Source of the DNA: JBFMFR01 sp040752025
GTDB lineage: Bacteria > Chloroflexota > Anaerolineae > Anaerolineales > UBA4823
Direction of reading: 5' to 3'
Assembly (NCBI GenBank): GCA_040752025.1
Contig: JBFMFR010000055.1
Span: 1 to 46,734 of the forward strand
DNA: 46,734 bases
Shown: positions 39,427-46,734 of the stretch, one piece after another
Position numbering within the stretch: the stretch's first letter is position 1
Layout: the number at the start of each line of letters is the position of its first letter
Made by a program: the position numbers and the translations under genes
Notes under the pieces: model-generated
Told to the model about the DNA's origin: nothing
Database searches by the model: none
The model's input: the letters and a program-made list of their open reading frames with translations, nothing else

Positions 39427-40428
39427 ATGACAGAAGTTCAGAATTTCACTGAGAAAGTCGTCACGAACATTGAGAAAGTGATCGTGGGTAAGCGCTCGAC
39501 GGTTGAACTGGCGGTGGTGGGTTTGTTGTGCCAGGGTCATATGCTGATCGAAGATGTGCCAGGTGTAGGCAAGACCATGCTGGCGCGCAGCCTGGCCAAA
39601 TCGTTGGGCTGCTCGTTCAGCCGCATCCAGTTCACCCCGGATATGCTGCCCAGCGATGTGACCGGTGTGTCGATTTTCAATCAGGTCAGCCGCGAGTTCG
39701 AGTTCCGCCCGGGTCCGGTGATGGCGCAAATTGTGCTCGCCGATGAAATCAACCGCGCCACGCCCAAGACGCAGGCAGCATTGTTGGAGGCTATGGAGGA
39801 ACGCCAGGTGACTGTGGATGGGGTTACACGCGCCCTGCCACGCCCGTTCCTGGTTCTGGCAACGCAAAACCCGATTGAGTATGAAGGGACTTTCCCCTTG
39901 CCGGAAGCACAGGTAGACCGTTTCCTGCTGCGCCTGCGCCTGGGCTACCCGGTGGCGGACGATGAAATCCGGGTCCTGGAGCGGCAGCAGTATCGCCATC
40001 CCTTCGAGAGTCTGGAACAGGCGGTTTCCCTGGAGGAGTTGACCCAGGCGCAAGAGGCGGTCAAAGATATTTTTGTCTCGCCGGCGTTGAAGCGCTACAT
40101 TATCGAACTGGTCCAGCAGACCCGCCAGCATGCCGAGGTTTACCTGGGCGCCAGCCCGCGTGGCAGCCTGGCGCTGCACCGCACTGCCCAGGCGCGCGCC
40201 GCCATCGAAGGCCGGGATTATGTCCTCCCGGACGACATCAAAGCCCTGGCCGTGCCCACCCTGGCGCATCGTGTGATCCTGGGCCCCGGGGCGCGTTTGC
40301 GAGACTTGAGTGCCCAACAGATTGTTGATGAAATTTTGCACGGTGTGCCTGTGCCGGGAGGTGACCCGACCGCCAGCCGGCCCATCATGGAGCGCGTTGC
40401 CAGCCGGGCTGCTGCTCACGAGGCGTAG
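39427..40428 (+). CDS. MoxR-family AAA+ ATPase
   Basis: 333 residues. Walker A is VPGVGKTML (44-52), Walker B IVLADEINRA (102-111) with the MoxR-typical form, and ATQNPIEYEGTFPLPEAQ is the sensor 1 region with the arginine finger after it (DRFLLR). SPRGSLALHRTAQARA marks the C-terminal lid. MoxR ATPases act as chaperones for assembly of partner proteins, usually encoded next to a DUF58 protein, as here: the next gene starts one base after this stop. TGGAGAAAAC precedes ATG 39427. Confidence 0.93.
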   Translation: MTEVQNFTEKVVTNIEKVIVGKRSTVELAVVGLLCQGHMLIEDVPGVGKTMLARSLAKSLGCSFSRIQFTPDMLPSDVTGVSIFNQVSREFEFRPGPVMAQIVLADEINRATPKTQAALLEAMEERQVTVDGVTRALPRPFLVLATQNPIEYEGTFPLPEAQVDRFLLRLRLGYPVADDEIRVLERQQYRHPFESLEQAVSLEELTQAQEAVKDIFVSPALKRYIIELVQQTRQHAEVYLGASPRGSLALHRTAQARAAIEGRDYVLPDDIKALAVPTLAHRVILGPGARLRDLSAQQIVDEILHGVPVPGGDPTASRPIMERVASRAAAHEA

Positions 40429-40429
40429 C

Positions 40430-41704
40430 ATGACGTACGCCCAGCGCGTCGTTTTCATTTTACTGGCGCTCAGCCTGTTGGCGGGAGCTGTCACTGGCTC
40501 CCAGCTATACTTCCGCCTGAGCTACGTCTGGGCAGGCATTTTGCTGGTAAGCTGGGTAATGTCGGTGGTAGCTTTGCGCGGGGTTCAGGTGCAGCGCTCT
40601 GCCCGCACGCTGCGCTCGCAAGTTGGGCAAATCTTCGAAGAGCGCTTCGAAGTCGTAAACACCGGGCGCTTGCCACGCCTGTGGATCGAAGTACGCGACG
40701 ATACTTCGCTTCCCGGCGCGCAGGGCTCGCACGTTTTGACCATGATCGGTGGGCGCGAACGGCGCACCTACCTGGCGCGGGCGCGGCTCTCGAAGCGCGG
40801 CGTTTTCCCGCTCGGCCCCACCGTGTTGGTTTCGGGCGATTTATTCGGCCTGTTCCCGGTCAGCCACACTTTCCCAAACCAGGAGTCGCTGCTGGTCTAC
40901 CCGATGTTGGTGGATGTTCACAGCTTCCCGAATCCGCCCGGTTTACTGCCCGGCGGCGAAGCGCTGCGACGGCGCACCCCTCAGATCACTTCCAACGCGG
41001 CGGGCGTGCGCGAATACGCTCCCGGCGATCCGCTCAACCGCATCCACTGGGTCAGCACGGCGCGTCGCAACCGCTTGATGGTCAAGGAATTCGAGCTGGA
41101 CCCCCTGGCCGAAGTATGGATCTTTGTGGATGCCTCGCGCTCTGTCCAGGCCTCCAGGCCGACCAAGCTCCAGGAATTCAATGTTCAAGATGTCTGGCGG
41201 AAGCGCTTTCAATTCCAGTTGCCGCCATCTACATTGGAATATGCGGTGACGATCGCAGCTTCTTTGGCGCGCTATTACCTGCAGCGCAGCCGGGCCGTAG
41301 GCTTGGTGATGGCCGGATACTCGCTCAAGGTCCTGCCTGCTGACCGCGGCGGGCGGCAGCTAAGCAAGATCCTGGAAGCGCTGGCTCTGTTGCAGGCGGA
41401 AGGCGACCTGCCTTTGCACGGGTTGGTCGAAGCGCAGGCGCGCCACCTGCCGCGCGGCAGTACCGCCGTGATGATCACCCCGAGCGGTTCGGATAACGTT
41501 TATCGCACAGCCGATGTGCTGCTGCGGCGCGGCCTGCGCCCGGTGGCAGTCTTGATCGACAGTACGACTTTCGGTGGGCATTTTTCGCCTCAAAGCCTGA
41601 CGGCCTACTTGCAAGCGCTCAGGGTGCCCTATTGCCAGATCAAAGATGGAGACGATCTGACCGAGGTGCTCTCCAGCACGGTCTACTCGACTCGCTTGAT
41701 GTAA
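40430..41704 (+). CDS. DUF58 domain protein (MoxR partner, vWA-like)
   Basis: 424 residues. Two N-terminal membrane helices (about 5-45) are followed by a beta-rich segment and the DUF58 signature REYAPGDPLNRIHWVSTARR. A vWA-like part begins at VWIFVDASRS, which keeps a MIDAS-like D-x-S-x-S pattern only partly (DASRS). Such proteins are the standard partners of MoxR ATPases. ATG at 40430 is 2 bases after the moxR stop, with GAGG upstream. No transglutaminase-like third gene follows; the next gene is on the opposite strand. Confidence 0.9.
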   Translation: MTYAQRVVFILLALSLLAGAVTGSQLYFRLSYVWAGILLVSWVMSVVALRGVQVQRSARTLRSQVGQIFEERFEVVNTGRLPRLWIEVRDDTSLPGAQGSHVLTMIGGRERRTYLARARLSKRGVFPLGPTVLVSGDLFGLFPVSHTFPNQESLLVYPMLVDVHSFPNPPGLLPGGEALRRRTPQITSNAAGVREYAPGDPLNRIHWVSTARRNRLMVKEFELDPLAEVWIFVDASRSVQASRPTKLQEFNVQDVWRKRFQFQLPPSTLEYAVTIAASLARYYLQRSRAVGLVMAGYSLKVLPADRGGRQLSKILEALALLQAEGDLPLHGLVEAQARHLPRGSTAVMITPSGSDNVYRTADVLLRRGLRPVAVLIDSTTFGGHFSPQSLTAYLQALRVPYCQIKDGDDLTEVLSSTVYSTRLM

Positions 41705-41743
41705 CCCTGGCAGGATGGGCTGTCCTGCGCATTGTCCGTTTCT

Positions 41744-42274
41744 TCAGGAGGTTTCGGGCGACCTGTTGAACGCCGCCGCTAACTTGAGTTGAGCGGCGGC
41801 GATGCTTTCGCGCTCGCGCTCGTCGATGCTGTCTGCGGCCCAGTCTGCCAGCCTTGCGTTCCAGCGCTGCTGGATTTCTCCCGCGAGCGCCTCAGCCGGC
41901 GTGCTTTTCACGCCCGCCAGCCGCTCGAGCCAGGCCAAATCGTTCTCCAAAAGGGCCAGTTCCAGCTCCAGGGGGGTATAGCAGCAGGCCACCGCTGGCA
42001 GCCGTTCGGCCTTGGGGCGCGGGTACAGGGTGCTTTCTACCAGTTCGTGTGGAGAGCACTTGAACAGCCCGGCCAGCAGGGTGATGGTGCGCTCGCTGGG
42101 GATAGTCAGATCCATCTCGATGTGCGAGACGGCCACGCGCGAGACCGCCAGCCGGGCCGCCAGGGCCTGCTGTGTCCAGCCTTGGGCGCTGCGCAGACGC
42201 GCCACGCGCTTGCCGAGCGACTCGAGGGCAGCGCGGCGCGGGGAGGGCTTGGTTTTGTCAGAGTCTATGTGCAT
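41744..42274 (-). CDS. XRE-family transcriptional regulator
   Basis: 176 residues. The helix-turn-helix spans about 20-75: LGKRVARLRSAQGWTQQALA, then RLAVSRVAVSHIEMDLTIPS and TITLLAGLFKCSPHELV. After it comes a helical region with ELELALLENDLAWLERLAG and DSIDERERESIAAAQLKLAA, which could be a dimer or ligand domain of no family I recognise. It is divergent from gmd, with the palindrome at 42366-42384 between them, so it may regulate gmd and itself. It converges on the DUF58 gene. Confidence 0.85.
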   Translation of the reverse strand: MHIDSDKTKPSPRRAALESLGKRVARLRSAQGWTQQALAARLAVSRVAVSHIEMDLTIPSERTITLLAGLFKCSPHELVESTLYPRPKAERLPAVACCYTPLELELALLENDLAWLERLAGVKSTPAEALAGEIQQRWNARLADWAADSIDERERESIAAAQLKLAAAFNRSPETS

Positions 42275-42365
42275 CAGGCAGCTCCAGCCGGTTGAGAGGG
42301 GAATTCGTGTGCGTGGGCATTGGCTCGCGGCATGCCTGTACTATACCTCAAAATCAGCCGTATGC

Positions 42366-42384
42366 CTGCTAAGTTGCTTAGCAG
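42366..42384. promoter_or_regulatory. Perfect palindrome between the XRE gene and gmd, likely operator
   Basis: CTGCTAAG (42366-42373), TTG, CTTAGCAG (42377-42384): two perfect 8-base arms. On the plus strand it is immediately upstream of a weak promoter-like pair (CAGACA 42384-42389, TATGCT at about 42407), and gmd begins at 42433. The size and symmetry fit binding by an XRE dimer. Confidence 0.55.
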
Positions 42385-42432
42385 ACAGGAAATGACTTTG
42401 GTTGTATGCTTGCATGTGAAAGGAGCAATTTG

Positions 42433-43395
42433 ATGAGTACAAAACGAGCATTGATCACGGGCATTACCGGTCAGGATGGTTCGTACCTGGCTGAGTTTCT
42501 ATTGGAGCAGGGGTATGAAGTCATCGGGATGGTGCGCCGCTCGAGCACGGTGAACTTCGAGCGCATCAAGCACATCCAGGATCGCCTGACCCTGGTGTCG
42601 GGCGACCTGCTGGACCAGGCTTCCTTAATTGATATTCTGAATGAGCACCGGCCTAACGAGGTTTACAATCTGGCAGCGCAATCTTTCGTGCAGACTTCCT
42701 GGTCGCAGCCGGTCTTCACTGGCGAGGTGACTGCCCTGGGCGTGACGCGCCTGCTGGATGCCTTGCGCCTGGTCGATTCGGATGTGCGCATCTACCAGGC
42801 CAGCTCCAGCGAGATGTTCGGCAAGGTGCGCGAAGTGCCCCAGACCGAGAACACGCCCTTCTACCCGCGCAGCCCTTACGGGGTGGCCAAAGTGTACGGC
42901 CACTGGATCACGGTCAACTACCGCGAGAGCTACGATCTATACGCCGTATCGGGCATCTGTTTCAATCACGAAAGCCCGCGGCGCGGGCATGAGTTCGTCA
43001 CCCGCAAGATCGCCCGCTCGGCGGCGCGCATCAAGCTGGGCCTGGAGAAAGAGCTGCGCCTGGGCAACCTGGACGCCCAGCGCGATTGGGGCTATGCCCC
43101 CGATTACGTGCGCGGCATGTGGCTGATGCTGCAGCAGGGCCAGGCGGACGATTACTTGCTTTCCACCGGGCGTACGCACACGGTGGAGCATTTCGCCAGG
43201 CTGGCCTTCGAGGCTGTCGGCCTGGACTGCCGCGATTACATCGTACAGGATCCGAAGTTCATGCGCCCGGCCGATGTGGATCTGCTGGTGGGGGATCCCT
43301 CCAAAGCCAGGGATAAGCTGGGTTGGCAGGCCGAGACCTCTTTCGAGCGGTTGGTCGAGATCATGGTCGAAGCCGAATTGCAGATAAACCAGTAA
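42433..43395 (+). CDS. gmd: GDP-mannose 4,6-dehydratase
   Basis: 320 residues, short-chain dehydrogenase fold. The NAD(P) loop is GITGQDGSYLAEFLL (10-24). The catalytic residues are S/T around YQASSSEMFG (125-127), and Y149-x3-K153 in SPYGVAKVYGHW; GMVRRSSTVN and FNHESPRRGHEFVTRKI are diagnostic for GMD. It converts GDP-mannose to GDP-4-keto-6-deoxymannose, precursor of GDP-fucose, GDP-rhamnose and related 6-deoxy sugars. ATG 42433 follows AAAGGAGC. The enzyme that completes the sugar (for example fcl or rmd) is not next to it. A link to the membrane-protein cluster upstream is possible but indirect. Confidence 0.95.
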   Translation: MSTKRALITGITGQDGSYLAEFLLEQGYEVIGMVRRSSTVNFERIKHIQDRLTLVSGDLLDQASLIDILNEHRPNEVYNLAAQSFVQTSWSQPVFTGEVTALGVTRLLDALRLVDSDVRIYQASSSEMFGKVREVPQTENTPFYPRSPYGVAKVYGHWITVNYRESYDLYAVSGICFNHESPRRGHEFVTRKIARSAARIKLGLEKELRLGNLDAQRDWGYAPDYVRGMWLMLQQGQADDYLLSTGRTHTVEHFARLAFEAVGLDCRDYIVQDPKFMRPADVDLLVGDPSKARDKLGWQAETSFERLVEIMVEAELQINQ

Positions 43396-43410
43396 TTCTT
43401 ATGCTCTCAC

Positions 43411-43773
43411 TCACTGGTCATTCGCGGCCAGGTAGGCGATGATGGCTTCGATCTCGCTGTCCGACAGGCGCAGGTTGGGCATGGTGGTGTTGGGCTTGAC
43501 CTTTTGAGGCTGGCGCAGCCATAGGCGCAGCTCGTCAGCCTCCAGGCGGCGGGTGACGCCATCCAGGCTGGGGCCGAAGGGGCGGCCCTGGCCGTGCACC
43601 TGGTGGCAGGCCTGGCAATCGTACTGTGTTACCAGCGCTTGCCCGGCTGCCACCGGGTCGCTCAGATCCACACGGCGGGTCAGGTTGAGCCAGAAGCGCG
43701 GCGGGGCCAAGGCGAACCACAGGATGACGATCAGCGCCAGTACAGGGACCAGGATTGCAGCGCGTTTTTTCAT
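43411..43773 (-). CDS. Membrane-anchored class I cytochrome c
   Basis: 120 residues. An N-terminal membrane helix (about 5-24) is followed by a mono-haem domain with CQACH (C53, C56, H57) and the sixth ligand M98 in TTMPNLRLSD. It should face outside and carry single electrons. ATG 43773 has GGAG 7 bases upstream; an in-frame ATG at 43794 overlaps the upstream stop (ATGA) and would add 7 residues. Its stop lies 15 bases from the convergent gmd stop. It is the last gene of the operon with the methyltransferase and aminotransferase. A haem-attachment system is not encoded here. Confidence 0.92.
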   Translation of the reverse strand: MKKRAAILVPVLALIVILWFALAPPRFWLNLTRRVDLSDPVAAGQALVTQYDCQACHQVHGQGRPFGPSLDGVTRRLEADELRLWLRQPQKVKPNTTMPNLRLSDSEIEAIIAYLAANDQ

Positions 43774-43790
43774 GGTTATCTCCAGGGGAT

Positions 43791-45233
43791 TCATCTTCCG
43801 AATGTTTGGATGAATGCTTCTCCCCGGGCGATCAAGTCTGAGTGATCCTCGGGGATGGGCAGGCTTTGCAGCACCTGGCGGGTGTATTCGCGCAGCACCT
43901 GGATGGCCGCCGGGCTGCCTTGCGCCTGCCATTTCTCCAGGCTCCAGCGCGGGAAGATCGGGCTGCTGTAATACGCCTGGCGGAAGTTGGCCAGTGTGGA
44001 AGGGGAGAGCAGGAAGTCACCAGCCGGGCCGGTCTGGTCGATCTCCTCCAGCCCGAGGGCGGCCTCATCCAGCGGAAAGCCCTGCGAGAAGCGCAGGGCC
44101 TGGCTGATGATCTCGTGCACGTAGACCACGTTGGTGGGCGAAAAGGCTTTCGACCCCAGCGTATCGCCCACGAAGGGCGCCAGGCTGCCGCCAGACAGGC
44201 AGGCGGTCAGGTGGTTCATCCAGTAAGTCTCGGCCGCCAGCAGGTCCGGGCCCCAGCCGGCGCCGGAGCCGGAGGTGCCGCAGTGCGGCAGGTGGTAGTG
44301 CTGCATAATCTCGGCGCAGGCCAGGTTGAGCAGCATGCTGTGCGGGTCGTAGAAGCTGACCATGCTCTTCATGTCGAAATAAGCCGGCAGGATGCCCAGG
44401 ATAACCGGCGCGCCGGGTCGCATCAACTGGCTGACGACCAGCCCGGCCCACAGCTCAGCCATAAGCAGCGCCAATGTGCCGGCCGCCTGGATGGGAGTGG
44501 ACATGCCCGCCATGCTGTAATTGGAGAAGATCAGCGGCAGGCCGCGCTGGATGGCAAGCTGCATTTTGTCCAGCGTGCCCCGGTTGAGCACCAGCGGGGT
44601 GAGCGGGTTGAAGTAGGGGATGACGAAAGGCTTCTCACCCAGGTCGCCGTGCAGCCTTTCCAACAGGTCGAGCACATCCGGGAAGCGTTCTTCGTCCGAG
44701 ACCAGCATCACCAGCGGCTTGGTGGTGTTGGCGACCATCTCCAGCACAGCGTACAGGTCGGAAACCTCCGCCGGCACATCCTGGACGATGCCCACGGTGG
44801 AGATCACATCGTAGTTGGGCAGGCGCGAGCCCAGGCGCACCATCTCCTGCATGTGGCGGCGGGCGAAGGGCTCCAGGCGGCTGTCGTCCCCGGCGTCCTG
44901 GTAGTAGAGCGTGGTCACGCCGATGCCAAAGCGAGCGCGGCCCTGCCCCAGGCGGAAGGCCGGCTGCCCCAGGCGGTCGTAGATATCGATCTGCGCCGGG
45001 GCGCTGTGCATCGCCCATTCGACTAACTCGGGCGGGATGCGCACGCGCCCCTCCTGGATTATCGACGCGCCGATCTTCTGGCCGAGCAGGCGCAGGACCT
45101 CCGGCGAATCGACGCGCACGCCGGTGGTGGCAAGGATTTTGAGGGCGGAATGGTGCACGGTTACGATTTGCTCTTCATCGAGCAGGCGGAGTTGAGGGCG
45201 GGCTAGAGAGGCAGAATTCATGGGAGTATTCAC
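43791..45233 (-). CDS. Trimethylamine methyltransferase (MttB/COG5598) family, non-pyrrolysine member
   Basis: 480 residues. LRLLDEEQIVTVHHSALKIL and TGVRVDSPEVLRLL are the usual N-terminal blocks; FGIGVTTLYYQDA, NYSMAGMSTPIQAAGTLALL and HCGTSGSGAGWGPDLLAAET are further MttB-family features. True MttB reads through an in-frame amber codon as pyrrolysine; here the frame is open throughout, so it belongs to the large non-Pyl group, members of which demethylate quaternary amines such as glycine betaine and pass the methyl group to a corrinoid protein. No corrinoid protein or MtbA-like partner is nearby. The start is GTG 45233 or ATG 45221; neither has a good ribosome-binding site. Confidence 0.88.
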   Translation of the reverse strand: MNTPMNSASLARPQLRLLDEEQIVTVHHSALKILATTGVRVDSPEVLRLLGQKIGASIIQEGRVRIPPELVEWAMHSAPAQIDIYDRLGQPAFRLGQGRARFGIGVTTLYYQDAGDDSRLEPFARRHMQEMVRLGSRLPNYDVISTVGIVQDVPAEVSDLYAVLEMVANTTKPLVMLVSDEERFPDVLDLLERLHGDLGEKPFVIPYFNPLTPLVLNRGTLDKMQLAIQRGLPLIFSNYSMAGMSTPIQAAGTLALLMAELWAGLVVSQLMRPGAPVILGILPAYFDMKSMVSFYDPHSMLLNLACAEIMQHYHLPHCGTSGSGAGWGPDLLAAETYWMNHLTACLSGGSLAPFVGDTLGSKAFSPTNVVYVHEIISQALRFSQGFPLDEAALGLEEIDQTGPAGDFLLSPSTLANFRQAYYSSPIFPRWSLEKWQAQGSPAAIQVLREYTRQVLQSLPIPEDHSDLIARGEAFIQTFGR

Positions 45234-45256
45234 TTTCGATTGAAGATCATCCTGAG

Positions 45257-46432
45257 TTACCCGGTTTGTGAGGGTAGGATCTGCGCCAGTGCCTGCACCA
45301 GCGCGTCCACATCCGAGCGGGAATTATACCCCTGGATCGAGATGCGCATAAAATGCTCTTCGTTCCATTCGACCAGCGGGACTTCGATGCGGTATTCATC
45401 GTACAGGCGGGCTTTCACTGCCGCCAGGTCGCGCTGACGCGGCAGGCGGGCGACCCCCATTTGCGGCGGCAGCGGGGTGAGTTCCTGGTTTTCAGGATAA
45501 GCCGAAGGCAGCCCGGTCAGCGCCTCGATGCGCTGCAAGGCCTGGCGCAGCAGTTGGTGGCAGCCCTGGCGTACCTCATCCCAATCATGCTCCTGCATGA
45601 ACTGGATCGCCGCCGGGACGGAAAGCGCCGCGGCGGGTTCGTGCGTGCCGCTCCATTGCAGCAGGTCAATGTAGCGCGAACCGCTGGTGGTTTTCTCGTC
45701 GGCGCTGTAGCCCCAACTGACCACCAATGGCTCGACCAGGGACTGCGCCTCCCGGCGGGCGTACAGGAACCCGGCGCCCTTGGGGCTGAGCATCCACTTG
45801 TGGCAGTTGCCCGTGTAGAAATCGGCCCCCAGCGCCTCCAAATCCAGGGGGATTTGCCCGGGGGCGTGCGCCCCGTCGACCAGGGTCAGGATGCCAGCCT
45901 GGCGCGCCTGCTGGCAGATGGCCTCGATGGGGAAGTATTGGGCAGTAGGGGAGGTGATGTGGCTCAGGTAGATCAACTTTGTGCGCGGCGTGACGCCCTG
46001 CCAGAAGCGCTCGAAGAAAACTTCGGGCGACTGGATGGGCAAGGGGATCGACTGCCGGACGTAGCTCGCCCCGCTTTTGTGACACAGGAAGTTCCAGGTA
46101 TTGTCGCACGCGCCGTACTCGTGGTCGCTGGTCAGTATTTCGTCGCCGGGTTTCAGAGCAAGCGAGCGGGCCACAATGTTAACGCCGTAGGTGGCGTTGG
46201 GCGCGAAGACCAGGTCATCCGGGGCGGCGTGCAGGTAGATCCCCAGGGCCTGGCGTGCCTGGCGCTGCAGCTCGATCAGCTCGCGCCCCAGGAACAGCAC
46301 CGGCTGCGCCTCCAGGCGGCGCTGCCAGGCCTGGTAAGCCTCGAAGACGGGGCGCGGGCAGGCGCCGAAGGAGCCGTGGTTGAGGAAGATAACTTTCCTG
46401 TCTAGTAAGAACGCATCTTTGATCTTGGCCAT
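45257..46432 (-). CDS. Class V aminotransferase, isopenicillin-N-epimerase-like
   Basis: 391 residues, fold type I PLP enzyme. FLNHGSFGACPRPV (16-29) is the typical start of the isopenicillin-N-epimerase/EgtE-like group. The Asp that holds the PLP ring nitrogen is D186 in LTLVDGAHAPGQ, and the Schiff-base Lys is K212 in GNCHKWMLSPKGAGFLY. WSGTHEPAAALSVPAAIQF matches the group. Known members are epimerases, cysteine lyases or desulfurases, so the reaction cannot be read from the sequence. It precedes the MttB-like gene by 23 bases on the same strand. ATG 46432 is supported by GGAG about 12 bases upstream. Confidence 0.9.
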   Translation of the reverse strand: MAKIKDAFLLDRKVIFLNHGSFGACPRPVFEAYQAWQRRLEAQPVLFLGRELIELQRQARQALGIYLHAAPDDLVFAPNATYGVNIVARSLALKPGDEILTSDHEYGACDNTWNFLCHKSGASYVRQSIPLPIQSPEVFFERFWQGVTPRTKLIYLSHITSPTAQYFPIEAICQQARQAGILTLVDGAHAPGQIPLDLEALGADFYTGNCHKWMLSPKGAGFLYARREAQSLVEPLVVSWGYSADEKTTSGSRYIDLLQWSGTHEPAAALSVPAAIQFMQEHDWDEVRQGCHQLLRQALQRIEALTGLPSAYPENQELTPLPPQMGVARLPRQRDLAAVKARLYDEYRIEVPLVEWNEEHFMRISIQGYNSRSDVDALVQALAQILPSQTG

Positions 46433-46464
46433 GATGGTGTTGTGCTCCGGTTTATCCCAAACGC

Positions 46465-46492
46465 TTTGATTTTGCCGCCAACCCCGTATAAT
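46465..46492 (+). promoter_or_regulatory. Possible promoter of the right-edge transposase
   Basis: TTTGAT at 46465-46470, 16-base spacer, perfect TATAAT at 46487-46492. Start of transcription near 46499 gives a leader of about 25 bases. Confidence 0.4.
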
Positions 46493-46522
46493 AGACGTTA
46501 TCCGCAATAGTAAAATAGGGAC

Positions 46523-46734
46523 ATGATAACCTATACCCAATTGAAAGAAAAGCCGAAAGAATTTCTTGCAGCCACCGGACTACACCTGGATGAGTTCGAA
46601 CGATTGTTTCCGGTATTCAAGGAAAAACTGGCGGTGGCCAATCCAGCTGATAATCTGACTAAAAAAGATGGTCAGCAACGCAAGCGTCGCAAAGGAGCGG
46701 GGCCGAAAGAAAGGCTGATAACTGATGAAGACAA
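46523..46734 (+). CDS. N-terminal part of an IS5-type DDE transposase (cut by the window end)
   Basis: The open frame starts at ATG 46523 and runs off the window after 70 codons. ITYTQLKEKPKEFLAATGLH and DEFERLFPVFKEKLAVA followed by a basic run (QQRKRRKGAGPKERL) match the N-terminal HTH_Tnp_4-like region of transposases whose catalytic half is DDE_Tnp_4, common in IS5-related elements. Catalytic residues would lie beyond the window, so activity cannot be judged. The left inverted repeat should lie between 46433 and 46522; none was identified by eye. Confidence 0.75.
   Translation, partial: MITYTQLKEKPKEFLAATGLHLDEFERLFPVFKEKLAVANPADNLTKKDGQQRKRRKGAGPKERLITDED

Noticed and set aside
39334..40494. 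386-codon open frame on the minus strand
   Set aside because: Antisense to moxR; the AAA+ motifs are on the plus strand.
43842..45026. 394-codon open frame on the plus strand
   Set aside because: It lies antisense inside the MttB-family gene, and its Arg/Gln/His-rich translation is typical of a GC-rich shadow frame.
45353..46405. 350-codon open frame on the plus strand
   Set aside because: Antisense to the class V aminotransferase, whose PLP motifs are clear.
1..46734. CRISPR array, tRNA or rRNA genes
   Set aside because: No regularly spaced repeats and no cloverleaf or conserved rRNA sequence were noticed on either strand; a dedicated scan was not possible.

Overview
The window most resembles a chromosome segment of a monoderm-like environmental bacterium of the phylum Chloroflexota, probably Anaerolineae. 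This is inferred from gene content only: a Flp/Tad pilus locus without a secretin, a prolipoprotein diacylglyceryl transferase-like protein that has lost canonical residues, Tat-exported L,D-transpeptidases, several YfhO/GT-C-type membrane proteins and a CsoR-type copper operon. No rRNA, tRNA or CRISPR array was found. Fragments of two different transposases sit at the extreme left and right edges.

Layout. 1-2000: tail of an IS66-like transposase, then a NarL-type response regulator and a cytosolic DegS-like kinase. 2016-8554: Flp pilus locus, with a 48-residue pilin on its own promoter and terminator, then a second promoter, a structured leader and cpaB-cpaE/tadZ-cpaF-tadB-tadC. 8631-10345: comF, a long-form ribosome hibernation factor, and on the minus strand a cNMP-binding protein with a small partner. 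10986-13764: folE facing a minus-strand run tlpA, lgt-like, DUF302, folB. 13914-18061: a lipoprotein with a redox-dead thioredoxin fold, then the copper operon csoR-copZ-copA. 18070-19766: MarR regulator plus MFS exporter with a double-palindrome operator.

19979-24763: two tandem L,D-transpeptidases followed by ccdA, a TlpA-like thioredoxin and a glutaredoxin-DUF2085 fusion; this looks like one unit for wall cross-linking and extracytoplasmic thiol redox. 24771-26940: ylmD-ylmE-yggT-yggU housekeeping cluster without sepF. 26959-30177 (minus): a membrane-anchored NACHT-HEAT ATPase and a coiled-coil zinc-ribbon protein. 30392-39341: five polytopic membrane proteins, mostly overlapping by a few bases, arranged A-B-A'-B'-C, where A/A' and B/B' (YfhO-like) are paralogue pairs; probably a surface-glycan machine. 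39427-41704: moxR and a DUF58 protein. 41744-43395: XRE regulator divergent from gmd (GDP-mannose dehydratase), with a perfect palindrome between. 43411-46432 (minus): class V aminotransferase, a non-pyrrolysine MttB-family methyltransferase and a membrane-anchored cytochrome c. 46523-end: start of a DDE transposase.

The strongest candidates for undescribed biology are the A-B-A'-B'-C cluster, the L,D-transpeptidase/thiol-redox operon, the NACHT-HEAT pair, the cpaB leader RNA with competing hairpins, and the aminotransferase/MttB/cytochrome c operon. Promoter, operator and terminator calls rest on motif matching by eye; gene families were recognised from protein motifs without database searches.
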